DNA from: QANA01 sp963665505
GTDB lineage: Bacteria > Bacillota > Clostridia > Christensenellales > Christensenellaceae
DNA: 64,000 bases
Assembly (NCBI GenBank): GCA_963665505.1
Contig: OY762275.1
Span: 1,302,001-1,366,000, forward strand
Direction of reading: 5' to 3'
Shown: positions 61,279 to 64,000 of the stretch, one piece after another
How positions within the stretch are numbered: position 1 is the stretch's first letter
How the letters are laid out: each line of letters starts with the position of its first letter
Program-made: the position numbers and the translations under genes
The notes under the pieces: generated by a model
The model's input: only the letters and a program-made list of their open reading frames with translations
Told to the model about the DNA's origin: nothing
The model's database searches: none

Positions 61279-62277
61279 TCATGTTCTTACTGCGGATTCG
61301 AATCTCCACGCATCCCTGCACATATCATATAAATCATGTTCGGTCTGCCAGCCAAGCAGACGCCTTGCTTTCGCAGGGTCGGCATAACAGACGGCAACAT
61401 CCCCGGGACGCCTGCCCACAATATCGTAAGGCACCGCTTTGCCGGTTGCTTTTTCAAATGCCTTAACGACGTCCAGGACACTGTACCCATTGCCCGTACC
61501 CAGATTGAAGGCCTCCGCCCCTTTATGTGCCCACAAATAGCGCAACGCGCACACATGGCCGGCCGCCAGATCCATAACATGGATATAATCCCGCACACCG
61601 GTACCGTCATGCGTCGGATAATCGCCGCCGAAAACGCCCAGGCGGGCAAGTTTTCCCACAGCCACGCGGGATATATAAGGCATCAGATTATTCGGGATCC
61701 CTTCGGGATCCTCCCCGATCAAACCGCTCGGGTGCGCGCCGATCGGGTTGAAATACCGCAGTATCACTGCGCTCCAGTCCGCATCGGCAACACACAGATC
61801 GCGCAGGATCTGTTCGATCATGAATTTTGTCCATCCGTATGGGTTCGTGCAGCCCAGGTGTGCCGTCTCTTTTAAGGGCATCTCGTTGTCTACGCCGTAT
61901 ACTGTGGCGGAAGAGCTGAAAATGATATGTTTAACATTCTGCTCTCCCATCACTTTCAAAAGGCTCAATGTACCCTTCACATTATTATCGTAGTAAGAAA
62001 GCGGTTTTTCAACAGATTCTCCCACGGCTTTCAACCCGGCAAAATGGATTACCGCATCTATCCTGTGGCGTGTAAACACCTGCCGCAGGAAAGATTGATC
62101 GCATATGTCCCCGCAGAGAAAAGGAACTTTTCTCCCAGTAATCTGCTCCAGGCGTTCCAACGTGGCCGGCCGGCTATTGGAAAAGTTGTCAACAATGACC
62201 GCTTCATACCCTTCTTCCGCCAGTTTCGCATACGTATGACTGCCGATGTACCCGGCTCCTCCCGTTACAAGGATCAT
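61279..62277 (-). CDS. galE: UDP-glucose 4-epimerase
   Basis: 332 residues. ILVTGGAGYIGSHTYAKL binds NAD; SSSATVYG and NPYGWTKFMIEQIL hold the Ser/Thr and YxxxK catalytic residues; HDGTGVRDYIHVMDLAAGHVCAL is strongly conserved. It supplies UDP-galactose, which the adjacent sugar transferase could use. GAGGAG lies before the ATG pair at 62280/62277. Confidence 0.96.
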   Translation of the reverse strand: MILVTGGAGYIGSHTYAKLAEEGYEAVIVDNFSNSRPATLERLEQITGRKVPFLCGDICDQSFLRQVFTRHRIDAVIHFAGLKAVGESVEKPLSYYDNNVKGTLSLLKVMGEQNVKHIIFSSSATVYGVDNEMPLKETAHLGCTNPYGWTKFMIEQILRDLCVADADWSAVILRYFNPIGAHPSGLIGEDPEGIPNNLMPYISRVAVGKLARLGVFGGDYPTHDGTGVRDYIHVMDLAAGHVCALRYLWAHKGAEAFNLGTGNGYSVLDVVKAFEKATGKAVPYDIVGRRPGDVAVCYADPAKARRLLGWQTEHDLYDMCRDAWRFESAVRT

Positions 62278-62280
62278 CAT

Positions 62281-62531
62281 ATTCTCCTCTTTTACAACAT
62301 AGTATAATAAGATGCAGTATCGTTTCCCGGTCAGTTCAGCTTAACACAGTTCCACTCATATCGCAAGGCCGTCCAAGAGGCTCTTTTTATAAGTATAAAC
62401 GCGTTTGCCCTTTTGCGCATGGGGTTTTTATTACGAAGGTTTGAATTTTATGCAAACATTGTTTGTCTTTTTCAGAAATACGATTTTCTATTGATTTAAT
62501 AAAAATATATGACAGATAGCCCTTAAAATGA
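62281..62531. other. Intergenic stretch between galE and yajC
   Basis: No gene seen. It is AT-rich near 62440-62520. It holds the divergent yajC promoter at its right end and a TATACT-like -10 for galE near 62303. Confidence 0.4.
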
Positions 62532-62537
62532 TATACT
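62509..62537 (+). promoter_or_regulatory. Promoter of yajC
   Basis: -35 ATGACA at 62509-62514, 17-base spacer, -10 TATACT at 62532-62537. Confidence 0.65.
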
Positions 62538-62579
62538 TAAAATAATACTTTATAATACTTTGAAAGGAATCACTTTTCT

Positions 62580-62939
62580 ATGGAATATTTGTATTTGATT
62601 TTGATTGCGGTCGCATTTTTCGCAATGACGATAATCCCCCAAAGAAGGCGGCAAAAGCGTGCCGAAGCGATCCGCAACAGCCTGCATTCGGGCATGAAAG
62701 TCCGTACGGCAGGCGGCTTTTTAGGGACCATCGTATCCGTAACGGAAGACACGGTCGTGATAGAGTGTTCCCCGGATAAAACACGGCTGGAAATTTTGAA
62801 GGGAGCCGTCATGCCGTCCGAAGAAGAACCTGTAAAAGAACCTGTGGAAGAAGAGGCGGAAAAACCAGACGAAACACCGGCGGATGAACCTGCGCCGTTG
62901 GAAAAAGAGCCCGTTTCCCCAGAACCAGAGGAAAACTGA
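62580..62939 (+). CDS. yajC: Preprotein translocase subunit YajC
   Basis: 119 residues. A single N-terminal membrane segment (YLYLILIAVAFFAMTIIPQRRRQKR) is followed by the YajC core (SLHSGMKVRTAGGFLGTIVSVTEDTVVIECSPDKTRLEILKGAV). The remaining 40 residues are an unusually long acidic Glu/Pro tail. YajC joins the SecDF complex; no secDF genes follow here. AAGGA precedes the ATG. Confidence 0.92.
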   Translation: MEYLYLILIAVAFFAMTIIPQRRRQKRAEAIRNSLHSGMKVRTAGGFLGTIVSVTEDTVVIECSPDKTRLEILKGAVMPSEEEPVKEPVEEEAEKPDETPADEPAPLEKEPVSPEPEEN

Positions 62940-62957
62940 TCAACGCATAAGAAAATG

Positions 62958-62989
62958 CCCCCGGAAAAGAATAGTCCGGGGGATTTTTT
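62958..62989 (+). terminator. Terminator of yajC
   Basis: CCCCCGGA pairs with TCCGGGGG around nine bases, followed by six T. Confidence 0.9.
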
Positions 62990-63046
62990 GCCGCAAAATT
63001 ATAAAATATTTCATATTTTATTCATTTCTTTTTTCCCATCCGGCCT

Positions 63047-63075
63047 TATAATTAACACTGTAAATTATTTTACAG
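63047..63075 (+). promoter_or_regulatory. -10 box and palindromic operator of the MarR gene
   Basis: TATAAT at 63047-63052 is followed by CTGTAAA-TTAT-TTTACAG (63058-63075), a perfect inverted repeat at the expected transcript start. MarR dimers bind such 16-20 base palindromes, so self-repression is likely. Confidence 0.65.
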
Positions 63076-63090
63076 GAAAAGGAGTCTCTC

Positions 63091-63549
63091 ATGAACGAAT
63101 TATCCCCTCTGCAAAAAGAGTTTCTACAGGCGTTGATACGTGCATATAAACTCGAAGATATCAGTATATTAAGCGATTTCCTGCAGGGTACGCACCGGAT
63201 ACTTTACTATATTTATCAGAACAACGAAGCGGAAAATAACCCCGCCGCCCTGAGCGATGTTCTCCACGTATCCCGCGCCCGCATCACTTCCGTACTGCAT
63301 TCTCTTGAGAAAAAGGGATATCTCACGACCCGGACATCTGTTTCGGACAGACGGATGGTCCTCGTTAATCTGACAAAAATGGGCAGACTCTATATGGAAG
63401 AAAAACAAAAAAAAGCGGAAGGATACCTTGCCTATCTGATAGAGAGACTGGGCGAGGAGAATATGCGGGAATTTACACGTCTCATCAATCTTTCCGTAGA
63501 TATCATGGAGGATAAAAATAGTAGTGGCAGAAAATTTCGTGGCTTTTGA
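63091..63549 (+). CDS. MarR-family transcriptional regulator
   Basis: 152 residues. Winged-helix core: NPAALSDVLHVSRARITSVLHSLEKKGYLTTRTSVSDRRMVLVNLT, with helical arms for dimer formation on each side. It likely represses itself and the ABC exporter whose gene begins inside its 3' end. AAAAGGAG precedes the ATG. Ligand unknown. Confidence 0.92.
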   Translation: MNELSPLQKEFLQALIRAYKLEDISILSDFLQGTHRILYYIYQNNEAENNPAALSDVLHVSRARITSVLHSLEKKGYLTTRTSVSDRRMVLVNLTKMGRLYMEEKQKKAEGYLAYLIERLGEENMREFTRLINLSVDIMEDKNSSGRKFRGF

Positions 63550-64000
63550 GAATGTCTCAAAGTATTATCATATGGGTACGCACACCATCACGGCTGTGGA
63601 GAATATATCCTTTTCGATCGCTCAAAACGAATTTTGCGTGATCGTCGGTCCGAGCGGTGCCGGCAAAACCACCATTTTGAATATGCTGGGCGGCATGGAT
63701 ACCAGCAGCAAAGGAACGATCCTGCTGGACGGGAAATGCGTTTCCAATCTTACCGAGCGCCAGCTGACCGATTACCGCAGGTATGAAGTAGGCTTTGTAT
63801 TCCAGTTCTACAATCTGATACAAAATCTCACCGCCTTGGAAAATGTGGAATTCGCCTCTGAGATATGCCCCAATCACCTGGATGCTTTCGAAGCACTGCA
63901 GCAGGTGGGCTTGTCCGACCGTACCGATAATTTCCCCGCACAGCTTTCGGGCGGAGAACAGCAGCGCGTTGCCATTGCCCGTGCTTTAGCCAAAAATCCC
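63524..64000 (+). CDS. ABC transporter ATP-binding protein, MacB/LolD type (cut by window edge)
   Basis: About 159 N-terminal residues visible. FENVSKYYHMGTHTITAVENISFSI, Walker A GPSGAGKTTILNMLGG, the Q-loop GFVFQFYNLIQNLTALENV and signature LSGGEQQRVAIARALA match the FtsE/MacB class that pairs with FtsX-like permeases. It begins with GTG at 63524 inside the MarR gene (26-base overlap; GGAGG 12 bases upstream); GTG 63536 is another choice. The permease should follow outside the window. Exporter of peptides, lipids or drugs. Confidence 0.92.
   Translation, partial: MAENFVAFENVSKYYHMGTHTITAVENISFSIAQNEFCVIVGPSGAGKTTILNMLGGMDTSSKGTILLDGKCVSNLTERQLTDYRRYEVGFVFQFYNLIQNLTALENVEFASEICPNHLDAFEALQQVGLSDRTDNFPAQLSGGEQQRVAIARALAKNP

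Overview
The window reads as chromosome of an anaerobic, endospore-forming, low-to-mid-GC Firmicute of the class Clostridia. The evidence is an uninterrupted sporulation sigma-K gene, the sporulation membrane protein YlbJ, a SCIFF peptide with its radical SAM maturase (a clostridial hallmark), acetate kinase, RNase J and strong Gram-positive Shine-Dalgarno sites. I cannot fix the genus; Christensenellales-like gut clostridia are only a guess. No phage, transposase, CRISPR array or plasmid function was seen.

Layout. 1-7.3 kb: 5' part of mutS, a candidate 6S-like RNA, an amidohydrolase, a cation P-type ATPase behind a yybP-ykoY (Mn2+) riboswitch, xseAB, tRNA-Ala(GGC), and an AT-rich GNAT gene broken by one amber codon. 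7.5-13.6 kb: a prohibitin-like SPFH protein, an Asp/Glu racemase, a lipoprotein, the scfA-scfB (SCIFF) pair, an Orn/Lys/Arg-type decarboxylase and a 54-residue zinc-ribbon protein. 13.7-18.5 kb: the livKHMGF branched-chain amino acid importer. 18.9-32.5 kb: tRNA-Leu(GAG), glyA, rnc, an ABC-F ATPase, an SDR reductase, glycerate kinase, a sirtuin, an HD protein, sigK, a U32 protease-like protein, mltG, a YlbF-family protein and RNase J. 32.6-35.2 kb: a NitT/TauT-type ABC importer.

35.2-47.5 kb holds a SPOR-domain protein, a dCMP-deaminase-like gene and then a near copy of the Bacillus ylb neighbourhood (rpmF, ylbN, ylbM/tmcAL, ylbK-like patatin, ylbJ, coaD, rsmD) with ackA inserted, followed by folate cyclo-ligase, alanine racemase and miaB. 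47.7-48.5 kb is an eight-tRNA operon. 48.6-51.4 kb carries an MFS exporter preceded by a 12-codon leader ORF and competing hairpins (attenuation-like), and a membrane dipeptidase. 51.6-56.2 kb has three more tRNAs, efp, an Xaa-Pro peptidase, endonuclease IV and a Wzx-like flippase.

56.3-62.3 kb is the most unusual part. A two-gene operon encodes a secreted SH3/glucosaminidase-like wall hydrolase ending in a type I dockerin, and a membrane-anchored protein whose exported N-terminus looks like a cohesin. It is followed upstream by a sugar-phosphate transferase and galE. This suggests a minimal, non-cellulosomal cohesin-dockerin system that may tether a peptidoglycan hydrolase to the membrane. 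The window closes with yajC and a MarR regulator carrying its own palindromic operator, overlapping the start of an ABC exporter ATPase.
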